Source: Deltaproteobacteria bacterium
GTDB lineage: Bacteria; Desulfobacterota; Binatia; Binatales; Binataceae
Assembly: GCA_021799555.1 (NCBI GenBank)
Contig: JAJZAG010000264.1
Location: 1 to 5,348 of the forward strand
Length of the DNA stretch: 5,348 nucleotides
Direction: 5' to 3'
The notes below the pieces were generated by a model. That model was given only the letters and a program-made list of their open reading frames with translations. It had not been told where the DNA came from and ran no database searches. Shown here in pieces: positions 1 to 5,348 of the stretch. The first letter of the stretch is position 1, and each line of letters opens with the position of its first letter. A program made the translations under genes and the position numbers.

Positions 1-269
1 ACATTGCTTCTTTCCGAGGGGCTGAATCCGCTCTACGTGGCCCATCAGATGGGCCATTCCACGGTCGCGATGATTGTCCGTCATTACGCGCGCTGGACGC
101 GCAAGCCGGATCGGAGCGATGCGGCCAGGGTGGAGCGATCTCTGGCAGCGGCGGGGTTTGTCCCGCCAAAAATGCCAGAAATTTGCCAGAAAATGGTGGA
201 TTCGAGCCCTACGGCGAGGCATGATGATCGGGCGGAAGTCCCCGGAATTGCGCGGAAAATTGGCAATGC
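1..269 (+). CDS. Tyrosine recombinase (phage-type integrase), C-terminal fragment, cut by window edge, no stop before the tRNA
   Basis: This is the end of a site-specific tyrosine recombinase, the enzyme that inserts and excises phages and genomic islands by cutting DNA with a tyrosine nucleophile. Reading from base 1, the visible protein begins with the block TLLLSEGLNPLYVAHQMGHS, which holds the conserved Gly-His pair (H codon 55-57). It is followed by MIVRHYARW, whose Tyr (codon 85-87) is the expected catalytic nucleophile. The Arg and first His-x-x-Arg of the active site lie left of the window. After the catalytic core comes a tail with PPKMPEI, similar to tails I recall from proteobacterial integrases, where a stop would soon be expected. 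None occurs: the frame stays open through the tRNA-Ser gene and formally ends only at a TGA at 1111-1113, antisense to another gene. I end the feature at the base before the tRNA, which is a choice and not an observed stop. The gene may be decayed, or its original 3' end may have been exchanged by recombination. Confidence 0.82.
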
Positions 270-361
<92 letters not shown>

Positions 362-510
362 AAATCAAGGGTTTTTCGGCTCACGGGGTCCGGGCTTTTG
401 AAATCGGGAAGTTCAAGCCGGATTCAATCCAAGGCATGAGTTTTTCTTCGGATCGCGTGCGCAGGCTTGAGCAACCACGGGCCGGGTGCCTTCGATGTTT
501 TCCCGAGCAC

Positions 511-546
511 AAAAAACGGTGCGAAGCTTCGCGGCTCCGCACCGTT
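511..546 (-). terminator. Intrinsic (rho-independent) terminator of the DUF1329 gene
   Basis: Read on the minus strand, AACGGTGCG (546-538) pairs with CGCACCGTT (523-515). An inner GAGC/GCTT helix leaves a loop of about six bases. The right arm runs directly into a T tract (complement of the six A residues at 511-516, the last two of which are in the stem). It starts about 30 bases after the TGA of the DUF1329 gene. The plus-strand reading has no T run after the hairpin, so it should work in one direction only and is not a terminator for the tRNA. Confidence 0.88.
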
Positions 547-576
547 GCCATTCGTGGACTCGGAATCAGACGAGCG

Positions 577-1878
577 TCAGGGTGCCGCTGCCTCCATTGC
601 CCGCACTGTGCAGAAGTCCTTATCGACCGCGCCCATGTTGATGTACCAGCATTCGCGCTCAGGCGTATGTTGGCCGGGCAGATAACACATCGACGAAATG
701 CCTCCTTCCATATCGATCCGGCCGGAACCTACAACAAACTCGCGCTTGAACGGGTAAATCGCCACACGCGCATCGGGCACCGGGCGGTCGCGGTAAGCAA
801 GCCAAAGAATATTCGAACGCCAGAGCTGTCCTGCTCGGTCGTAGGTATCAACCAAAGGGTCGAACCACACCTCACTATCGACGTAAACGATCGAGCTCTT
901 GTCGAGCGCGCCGCCCGCCGCGCCCAACCCGCGCCGCGGCAACGCCTGGACGACGTAGACGTGGCGCATTTCCCAAGACTCCGGGCAGGCCGACGCACCG
1001 CCATCGGTTGGACAAGTGATCTCGGGCGAATGCTTGGCGTGCACGCACAGCAACATCTCCTTTTCGCCCAGGAGCTTATAATTATAGAACTCAGTCTTGG
1101 CATTGAAACCTGAATAATGATCCGGGTCAAAAGTCTGTGTGCCGCCCGCTGTACTCAGAATTGCCTCATTGAGCCGGCGAACGCGCCGCGCGCCCGGAAT
1201 CCATTCCCACGTATCGTCGCCGCGCGCGGGATCGCCGTAGCGAAAGCGAATCAAACCGTAGCCGTACAAATCCTCGGGAGCGAGAATCGGGTACATCGCG
1301 AACAGCCATAAGCGATTAGTCTTTTTGAAATCCGGATCGGTAGGGATGGGCTCAACTTCGGTGCGCCCGACCAACGCATAACCAGCGTAGTGACCGACCC
1401 AGATGTCGTTGATAACACGCTGCGCGTGACCCGGATTCACATACTGGGTCTGACAATCGTAGAAGCGCAGATCGTAATCATCGCTTGTAATCGGGCGAAA
1501 CACATTGTTCCACATGATCTTGTCGGCAACATACGGATCATTCGCGTCAATCATCGGAAATGGCTGTCCCGCGACGTAGCCTGCAACCGAGCGATGGTCG
1601 GGAGTGAGCCGAACCTGCGCCGAATATTTTTCGGTCGCGTCCTTGTATGGCGGCGGCCAATCTATTCGCTGGGTAGGCGTGATGTTCATGGTCATTCCGT
1701 GCGTGACCATGTAGTAGACTCCGGGGCTAACAAGGTCTTTGACGGTAGTCGCATTTTGCGCGGTGATAACTTCTCCCGGCTTGACTGCGGCCATAGCGCG
1801 GGCCGGCCATCCCGCCGCGAGCATGACAGCCGCAACGGCGGTGGCAAGCCAAATCTCCGCAAATCTCCGCTTGAACAT
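577..1878 (-). CDS. Exported DUF1329 family protein (433 aa)
   Basis: The sequence matches what I know of the DUF1329 family (PF07044), exported proteins with a LolA-like fold, often met in proteobacteria near outer-membrane or RND-type transport genes. No biochemical function is established. The start ATG at 1878 gives a clear signal peptide: MFKRRF, a hydrophobic run at residues about 9-23 (LATAVAAVMLAAGW), then ARA-MA or AMA-AV as cleavage sites. Family blocks follow: KPGEVIT (33-39), ATEKYSAQVRL (81-91), YVAGQPFPMIDANDP (101-115), YGYGLIRFRYGDP (205-217), TWEWIPGARRVRRL (223-236), FYNYKLLGEKEML (264-276), YVDSEVWFDP (332-341). The mature part carries seven cysteines (142, 278, 289, 298, 398, 410, 423), so disulfides in the periplasm are plausible. 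The gene has its own strong ribosome-binding site and terminator, and about 400 bp separates it from moeA, so it probably forms its own transcription unit. Family assignment is fairly sure; the role is unknown. Confidence 0.88.
   Translation of the reverse strand: MFKRRFAEIWLATAVAAVMLAAGWPARAMAAVKPGEVITAQNATTVKDLVSPGVYYMVTHGMTMNITPTQRIDWPPPYKDATEKYSAQVRLTPDHRSVAGYVAGQPFPMIDANDPYVADKIMWNNVFRPITSDDYDLRFYDCQTQYVNPGHAQRVINDIWVGHYAGYALVGRTEVEPIPTDPDFKKTNRLWLFAMYPILAPEDLYGYGLIRFRYGDPARGDDTWEWIPGARRVRRLNEAILSTAGGTQTFDPDHYSGFNAKTEFYNYKLLGEKEMLLCVHAKHSPEITCPTDGGASACPESWEMRHVYVVQALPRRGLGAAGGALDKSSIVYVDSEVWFDPLVDTYDRAGQLWRSNILWLAYRDRPVPDARVAIYPFKREFVVGSGRIDMEGGISSMCYLPGQHTPERECWYINMGAVDKDFCTVRAMEAAAP
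1850..1870 (-). repeat. Perfect 10-bp tandem duplication inside the signal peptide coding region
   Basis: The unit AAATCTCCGC (plus strand) occurs twice back to back at 1851-1860 and 1861-1870, with one further matching base at 1850. It encodes part of the signal peptide start of the DUF1329 protein (KRRFAEIW). As 10 is not a multiple of 3, loss or gain of one unit would shift the frame. Confidence 0.75.
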
Positions 1879-1885
1879 CGATGTT

Positions 1886-1893
1886 ACCTCCCT
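1886..1893 (-). promoter_or_regulatory. Shine-Dalgarno AGGGAGGT that fixes the start of the DUF1329 gene
   Basis: On the minus strand AGGGAGGT lies 7 bases before the ATG at 1878. The reading frame is open further upstream, to an ATG at 2010. That extension would be a basic stretch ahead of the signal peptide, and its codons cross the leader hairpins. The SD spacing and the signal peptide both favour the 1878 start. Confidence 0.85.
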
Positions 1894-1947
1894 GGTCAAT
1901 TTGACAAGTAAATAGGAGCACCCGCGCGTTCCCGGGCGCATCACCCG

Positions 1948-1994
1948 CCGGCGATAGCCGGACCGGATCGAATCGGGTACCCGCTTTCGCGGGT
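1948..1994 (-). other. Two small hairpins in the leader of the DUF1329 transcript
   Basis: On the minus strand, ACCCGC (1994-1989) and GCGGGT (1984-1979) pair around a GAAA loop, a stable GNRA-type tetraloop. A second helix, CCGGC (1961-1957) with GCCGG (1952-1948), has a TATC loop. Both lie upstream of the Shine-Dalgarno at 1886-1893, in DNA that a leader starting near 2010 would contain. Neither is followed by a T run, so they are not terminators. They may stabilise the 5' end of the message or have no role; no known riboswitch was recognised. Confidence 0.4.
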
Positions 1995-2010
1995 CCGTGA
2001 GAACAACCAT

Positions 2011-2047
2011 TTCGTTGCGGTTTTTAAACTATATAATGACCCGTCAA
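2011..2047 (-). promoter_or_regulatory. AT-rich promoter-like island upstream of the DUF1329 gene (tentative)
   Basis: This is the only strongly AT-rich stretch in the gap before the DUF1329 gene. On the minus strand there is TTGACG (2047-2042), a good -35 match, followed by ATTATATAGTTTAAAAA. The best-placed -10 (TAAAAA, 2026-2021, 15-base spacing) is weak, while the better hexamer TATAGT (2033-2028) lies too close. The same stretch contains a perfect TATAAT on the plus strand (2032-2037) without a convincing -35. I regard it as the likely promoter region for the leftward gene, without a firm start site. Confidence 0.35.
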
Positions 2048-2119
2048 GATCAGTGATGCATTCATCGTACCTGCGGAAAACAGCTGAATTTGCGAACTCT
2101 GCGAGCCGCGTTGCGCCGG

Positions 2120-2163
2120 ACGGCGTCGGTACGTGTCGCCGACGGAACCACGGCTGACGCCGT
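2120..2163. repeat. Overlapping inverted repeats, ACGGCGTC / GACGCCGT with an alternative inner dyad
   Basis: An 8-bp perfect inverted repeat, ACGGCGTC (2120-2127) and GACGCCGT (2156-2163), encloses 28 bases. A second inverted repeat, CGTCGG (2124-2129) with CCGACG (2139-2144), uses part of the same left arm, so the two foldings exclude each other. No T run follows on either strand, so it is not an intrinsic terminator. It could be an operator-like dyad or a pair of alternative RNA structures between moeA and the next gene; no function is shown. Confidence 0.45.
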
Positions 2164-2275
2164 TGGAGTCACTCGGTTCGGCAGCAATTCTTGAGCAGCG
2201 TTGAGCCTTCAAAATGCCGGCGTGGCAGCACGAGTATCAGGAAAGCCTCGTCGATCGCGGTCCGGATCAACCTAT

Positions 2276-3613
2276 TCACTGGCGAATGACCATAAAGGGA
2301 AATGCACCGCGAGCCCGGATTCCCGGACGGCTTTTCAAACTCAGCCCGACGCGGCTTCCTATTGGTCCGTCGACCGGCGTCCATTCCACGAGGCCATTTT
2401 TGCGGATGTTCTCATCGCCTGGCGGGATTCGAGCCAGAGCTGCGCATTCGCCCAGGTTGGTAATCATGTGAGAAGCCTGATTGTCCTGTGGGACCAGCAC
2501 AACCTCCCCGGTCTGCAAAACCTCCAAACCGCATCGCAGCCACCGGTAATCGCCGGATGCCATCGGCACCGCTTGCGGCAGACGACCGCGCCAGAAGCCG
2601 GGACCCGGAGGCACAACACCTTCGAGAGCATCCAGGATCGCCCGCACATGGACGACAAGGCCGACGAACATCGCACCCGGATTACCGGGTAATCCGATGA
2701 ATGGGGTCCGGTCAAAGACTCCGAAGAACAACGGCTTCCCCGGGCGTTGATGCACACCGTGGAATACCGGGCGCACGCCAATTTCGGCGGCGGCGCGGGT
2801 GATATAGTCACGGTCGCCGGATGAAATTCCCCCGGTGCTGATAACCAGATCGGACCGGTCGAGAGCGGTGCCCAAAAGCTGCACGGTGCGGCGGAGATTA
2901 TCGCCTACGTGCCTCACTTCAACCTCTGTGTAGCCGCGTTCTTGCAGCCATCCTGTAATCATGGGAGCGTTTGCGTCTGGTATTTCACCGCGTTCGCGTG
3001 AACAAGCAGCCCCGACCACTTCATCGCCGGTGACCAGAATCGAGATTCGTGGCGTGGGCCGAACCGATACTGTCGCCACTGCCGCTGACGACAAAGCGGC
3101 CACGTACGCCGGCGTTAGCCGAACGCCACTGCGTGCCAGCAAATGGCCTCTCTGAATTTCCTCGCCCCGCCGCCTGAAATCCCTTCCCGCGCGACAGGGT
3201 TGCGATACTCGCAACACACCCTCGCAAACCGATGCGTCCTCCTGGCGCAATACGGTGTCGGATCCAAGCGGCATGTGCGAGCCGGTGAATACCCTGATTG
3301 CCTCTCCACGACCCAGCGATTGCAGTGCGCGGATCGGACCCGCCGGGATGCCGCCGGCAACGCGTAACATTGTGGGGCGATCGGGCCGCGCCTCCAACGT
3401 ATCCGCCGCCCGGACTGCATATCCGTCCATCGCGCTCTGCGCGAAAGGAGGCAGGGCGGTCATAGCGTAGGCATCCTTCGCGAGCGTCCGGCCGAGCGCC
3501 CTCGAGAGTGCAATCTCCTCGGGATCAAGAGCGTAAATCTCCGCCTGATAGCGAGCCAGCGCATCATCCAGAGTGACCATTTCCGGCTGCCGGCCGGCGC
3601 GGATCGCCTTCAT
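2276..3613 (-). CDS. moeA: Molybdopterin molybdenumtransferase (MoeA)
   Basis: MoeA inserts molybdate into adenylylated molybdopterin, the last common step of molybdenum-cofactor synthesis in the cytoplasm. At 445 aa it is somewhat longer than the 411-aa E. coli protein; the excess is mainly a short N-terminal extension and a tail after residue 420. Family blocks are in order: PPFAQSAMDGYAV (55-67), RVFTGSHMPLGSD (107-119), RRRGEEI (147-153), TGDE (195-198), GEIPDAN (209-215), STGGISSGDRDY (259-270), RPGKP (290-294), GLPGNP (307-312). By alignment to E. coli MoeA, D63, T110, E198, D238 and D269 match D59, T100, E188, D228 and D259. E152 replaces D142, G286 replaces K275 and R290 replaces K279. 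The start ATG follows AGGAG by 8 bases. The gene lies 79 bp downstream of the radical SAM gene on the same strand, as third gene of a probable operon beginning to the right. Identity is secure. Confidence 0.95.
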   Translation of the reverse strand: MKAIRAGRQPEMVTLDDALARYQAEIYALDPEEIALSRALGRTLAKDAYAMTALPPFAQSAMDGYAVRAADTLEARPDRPTMLRVAGGIPAGPIRALQSLGRGEAIRVFTGSHMPLGSDTVLRQEDASVCEGVLRVSQPCRAGRDFRRRGEEIQRGHLLARSGVRLTPAYVAALSSAAVATVSVRPTPRISILVTGDEVVGAACSRERGEIPDANAPMITGWLQERGYTEVEVRHVGDNLRRTVQLLGTALDRSDLVISTGGISSGDRDYITRAAAEIGVRPVFHGVHQRPGKPLFFGVFDRTPFIGLPGNPGAMFVGLVVHVRAILDALEGVVPPGPGFWRGRLPQAVPMASGDYRWLRCGLEVLQTGEVVLVPQDNQASHMITNLGECAALARIPPGDENIRKNGLVEWTPVDGPIGSRVGLSLKSRPGIRARGAFPFMVIRQ

Positions 3614-3621
3614 GCGATAGA

Positions 3622-3626
3622 CTCCT
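3622..3626 (-). promoter_or_regulatory. Shine-Dalgarno AGGAG of moeA
   Basis: AGGAG on the minus strand ends 8 bases before the moeA ATG at 3613, supporting that start. The start puts a short tail (MKAIRAGRQPEM) before the usual first helix of the family. Confidence 0.7.
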
Positions 3627-3692
3627 GTCGTTTACTTGTTTCAGCGGTGCCGCGTTACTGTCCGTGCGCCGCGTTCGACCCGGTCGCACTTC

Positions 3693-4874
3693 TTAGGTTG
3701 TGGCGCCGTCACCATACTCACTTCGGCAGTTGGAATATTTAATTATATTGTAATAGGGATCTCTCAGCGCGGCGCGAAACCCAGCTTCCTCAATGCAGGC
3801 CACCACGTCGGCGATTATCGTGGTTCCCGAGTCCGGAACCTTTTTTCCCGCAGCCTCAATGCAGGCATCGATCGCATTAATCGATCCGGTGCCGCATAGG
3901 TCATTCGCACCCGACTGCAGCGCCCGGCCAGCGACGGTGAATCCCATCGTTCGCCACACAGCCCGGTGATTATCTACATTGTCGAGCGCCAGGCGACCGA
4001 CCGCTACATCGCGCAGATATTCTTTTACGATCTCTTCCTCGCGCGCCTGAGGAGATGCCGCGCTCAGCCGCGTATGCTCCAGGCGAGCAGGCCATACTTT
4101 GTACGCGATAAAGGAGCTGCCGTAGCGGTGCATCGCGCGGTCTTGCTGGTCCCTTAATGCAGTCAGATGGGCGACGCGTTGGTCCAGCGTCTCGCCGAAG
4201 TTTATGACCATGCCAACCCATGGGTTGTGCAGGTGAAGCGCCATCGCGGCGTCGATAATTCTGAACCAGTCCGCGGTGCGGATGCGCGTCGGAGCGATGC
4301 GGGCGCGAACCTCATCGACCAGAATCTCAGCAGCGGCGCCGGGCATTCCATCGAGTCCAGCATCCTTGAGATCGCCAAGAATGTCGGGCGCGTCGCGCCC
4401 CGTGAGCCGCTCCATCCCCAGTATCTCTTCCGGGCTGAACGCATCGATATGCATATCGGGATAGTTTTTTTTGAGAGATCGCAGCAAGTCAAGGTACCAT
4501 TCAAAGCTCAGGTCGGGATTGATGCCACCCTGCAGCAGGACATCGCCGCCGCCCTGGGACTTGAGCTGGCCGACGCGGCGAACGATCTCATCGATCGCAA
4601 GCGTGAAAGCGCCGTTCTGGTTTTTCGCGCGATAAAATGCGCAAAACCGGCACGCGACGGCGCACACATTCGTGTAATCTATGTTACCGCCGATCGAGTA
4701 GGTGGCGACCTGTGGATCGGTACACCTCATTCTCATATCATTCGCGGCAGCCGCCAGCTCGTCTTGCGGCGCTTCGTAGAGATGCCGAATCTCTTTAGGG
4801 CTGAGCCGGTGCCCCGCGATGGCGCGATCGAGCGCCTTGCTGATACCACTGTCGTGGGATGAACAGATAACCAT
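3693..4874 (-). CDS. Radical SAM enzyme of the MqnC/CofH family (dehypoxanthine futalosine cyclase-like), divergent
   Basis: The 393-aa protein is closest to MqnC, which cyclises dehypoxanthine futalosine in the alternative menaquinone pathway; related members are MqnE and CofG/CofH. The radical SAM 4Fe-4S motif is intact: NVCAVACRFCAFYR, with C71, C75 and C78 (residues 70-82). Other matching blocks are LLQGGINPDLSFEWY (113-127), HIDAFSPEEI (142-151), EILVDEVRARI (183-193), LALDNV (295-300) and SGANDL (321-326). Several blocks depart from typical MqnC as I recall it: GMPGAAAE (176-183) for a GGG stretch, GMVINFGE (221-228) for TATMMFG, FIAYKVWP (255-262) for a FIPW...QP segment, and HRAVWRTMG (303-311). 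Start 4874 is chosen because AGGAG lies 7 bases upstream; an upstream in-frame ATG at 5102 would overlap the preceding gene. It sits 46 bp after a NarM-like gene and 79 bp before moeA. No other menaquinone gene is in view. The superfamily is sure; an MqnC reaction is only one possibility. Confidence 0.85.
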   Translation of the reverse strand: MVICSSHDSGISKALDRAIAGHRLSPKEIRHLYEAPQDELAAAANDMRMRCTDPQVATYSIGGNIDYTNVCAVACRFCAFYRAKNQNGAFTLAIDEIVRRVGQLKSQGGGDVLLQGGINPDLSFEWYLDLLRSLKKNYPDMHIDAFSPEEILGMERLTGRDAPDILGDLKDAGLDGMPGAAAEILVDEVRARIAPTRIRTADWFRIIDAAMALHLHNPWVGMVINFGETLDQRVAHLTALRDQQDRAMHRYGSSFIAYKVWPARLEHTRLSAASPQAREEEIVKEYLRDVAVGRLALDNVDNHRAVWRTMGFTVAGRALQSGANDLCGTGSINAIDACIEAAGKKVPDSGTTIIADVVACIEEAGFRAALRDPYYNIIKYSNCRSEYGDGATT

Positions 4875-4881
4875 AGTTCGT

Positions 4882-4886
4882 CTCCT
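4882..4886 (-). promoter_or_regulatory. Shine-Dalgarno AGGAG that fixes the start of the radical SAM gene
   Basis: AGGAG on the minus strand is 7 bases before the ATG at 4874. The frame is open further upstream to 5102, but that extension overlaps the NarM-like gene by more than 180 bases, is rich in Ser and Arg, and resembles no radical SAM N-terminus. Confidence 0.8.
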
Positions 4887-4920
4887 GTGACGTTTAGATA
4901 ATTCACACCGACGATGAGTT

Positions 4921-5348
4921 TCAAATTGACTCGAATTCGCGCCACGCGGCGAGGAACTTCTCCGGGCCTCTGTGCGCCAGCCTTGCGAGAGCGTATTGCT
5001 CGTCAGCGTCAAGCCGGAGCCAGCCTTGCTTCGGGAGCTTGAGTTGATCCAGTAGTTTCGCCGCGTCCGGAGGAATGGAAGCGGGCTGCGACTGGTCATC
5101 ACTCGTTACCGGCCCCAACTCCCTAAGATCGCTTCCATCACGGCGGGCCACCGCTTCACGCAAGAATGCGATCAGCACTTCGGCCTCCTCCTGTGAGGTG
5201 ATCGGAAAATGGCACACGATTAACCGTTCAGGCCGCGAGAGCGACTGCCACTGTTTGAGGTGGAGCTTCAAACCCAGCAGATCGAGCTTGCGCCTCACGC
5301 TCATCGGTACCAACTCGAGGGTCTCGTACACGTCCTTTTCAAACTCAA
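4921..5348 (-). CDS. Nitrate reductase associated protein (NarM-like), 5' end cut by window edge
   Basis: This resembles the nitrate reductase associated protein family (PF09655), which includes cyanobacterial NarM, a small protein needed for activity of the assimilatory molybdenum nitrate reductase NarB. About 141 residues are visible. The start runs EFEKDVYETLELVPMSVRRK and continues KLDLLGLKLHLKQW, matching the family pattern FxFExDFV..L.(C)IPMxVRxKLDxxGIKLxLxxW. It ends with GWLRLDADEQYALARLAHRG and FLAAWREF, as in family members. The frame continues to base 5346 and beyond, and family comparison suggests that only a few N-terminal residues are missing. Using the GTG at 5331 as start would discard the conserved FEKD, so I treat the gene as running off the window. 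It is the first visible gene of a leftward operon with a radical SAM enzyme and moeA, a context that fits nitrate reductase maturation. A region of low conservation (residues about 66-90, Ser/Asp/Pro rich) separates the two conserved halves. It is soluble, with no signal peptide or membrane segment. Confidence 0.85.
   Translation of the reverse strand, partial: EFEKDVYETLELVPMSVRRKLDLLGLKLHLKQWQSLSRPERLIVCHFPITSQEEAEVLIAFLREAVARRDGSDLRELGPVTSDDQSQPASIPPDAAKLLDQLKLPKQGWLRLDADEQYALARLAHRGPEKFLAAWREFESI

Larger units (their letters stand above)
1879..2275. other. Intergenic region of 397 bp between moeA and the DUF1329 gene
   Basis: No gene could be supported here on either strand: the open frames that cross it are short, lack plausible ribosome-binding sites and resemble no family I recognise. 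From right to left on the minus strand it holds the tail after the moeA stop with no T-run terminator, the inverted repeats at 2120-2163, the promoter-like island at 2011-2047, the two leader hairpins and the Shine-Dalgarno at 1886-1893. Because no terminator follows moeA, readthrough from the upstream operon into the DUF1329 gene is possible. Confidence 0.7.

Noticed and set aside
198..214. T-arm-like sequence (GGATTCGAGCCCT) suggesting a tRNA remnant or second att copy
   Set aside because: Only four of five stem pairs form, one of them G-U, and similarity to the nearby tRNA-Ser T arm is limited to the generic TTCGA core; no acceptor-stem sequence follows.
1879..2010. N-terminal extension of the DUF1329 protein to the ATG at 2010
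   Set aside because: It would bury the signal peptide behind 44 residues encoded by hairpin leader DNA, while a near-perfect Shine-Dalgarno sits in front of the ATG at 1878.
2032..2037. Perfect TATAAT on the plus strand
   Set aside because: There is no acceptable -35 at 16-18 bases and no rightward gene downstream. It is more simply part of the AT-rich island of the leftward promoter region.
4445..4458. 14-bp perfect palindrome CGATATGCATATCG
   Set aside because: It lies inside the radical SAM coding region over conserved codons (DMHID), and a palindrome of this length arises easily from the codons used.
4167..4862. Plus-strand open frame of 231 codons
   Set aside because: It lies wholly antisense to the well-supported radical SAM gene and matches no family I recognise.
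3693..4874. Radical SAM gene as MoaA (GTP 3',8-cyclase), given the moeA neighbour
   Set aside because: It lacks the second C-terminal cysteine cluster and the GG end of MoaA, and its blocks (QGGINPDLSFEWY, HIDAFSPEEI) are those of the MqnC/CofH group.
4875..5102. N-terminal extension of the radical SAM protein to 5102
   Set aside because: It overlaps the NarM-like coding region in another frame, is low-complexity Ser/Arg rich, and is bypassed by a good AGGAG before 4874.

Overview
The window is about 57-58% GC by eye. It looks like a bacterial chromosome of proteobacterial or related affiliation: the tRNA encodes its own CCA end, the ribosome-binding sites are strong, and it carries a DUF1329 exported protein and a 'HQMGH' type tyrosine recombinase. 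A deltaproteobacterial or Binatota-like uncultured lineage would fit, but that is an inference from gene content and no taxonomic marker is present.

Left part (1-361, + strand). The window opens inside the C-terminal catalytic end of a tyrosine recombinase (integrase). Its reading frame meets no stop codon before a complete tRNA-Ser(GCU) gene at 270-361. This looks like the edge of an integrated element whose body lies to the left, although the integrase sits on the 5' side of the tRNA, which is not the usual arrangement.

Middle part (362-2275, - strand). A 149-bp spacer is followed by a strong intrinsic terminator (511-546, firing on the - strand). This closes a monocistronic-looking gene for a secreted DUF1329 protein (577-1878). 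Upstream of it lies about 400 bp without a gene (1879-2275), holding a perfect Shine-Dalgarno, two small leader hairpins, an AT-rich promoter-like island near 2021-2047 and an overlapping set of inverted repeats at 2120-2163.

Right part (2276-5348, - strand). Three genes run in one direction with short gaps (46 and 79 bp): a nitrate reductase associated protein (NarM-like, PF09655 type, cut by the right edge by only a few residues), a radical SAM enzyme of the MqnC/CofH family, and MoeA, the molybdenum insertase of molybdenum-cofactor synthesis. NarM-like plus MoeA points to assembly of a molybdenum-dependent assimilatory nitrate reductase, and nitrate reductase or transporter genes would be expected to the right of the window. 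The MqnC-like enzyme between them is the most interesting item. It has the intact CxxxCxxC cluster motif but departs from menaquinone-pathway MqnC in several otherwise recognisable blocks, so it may do something other than futalosine-route menaquinone synthesis.
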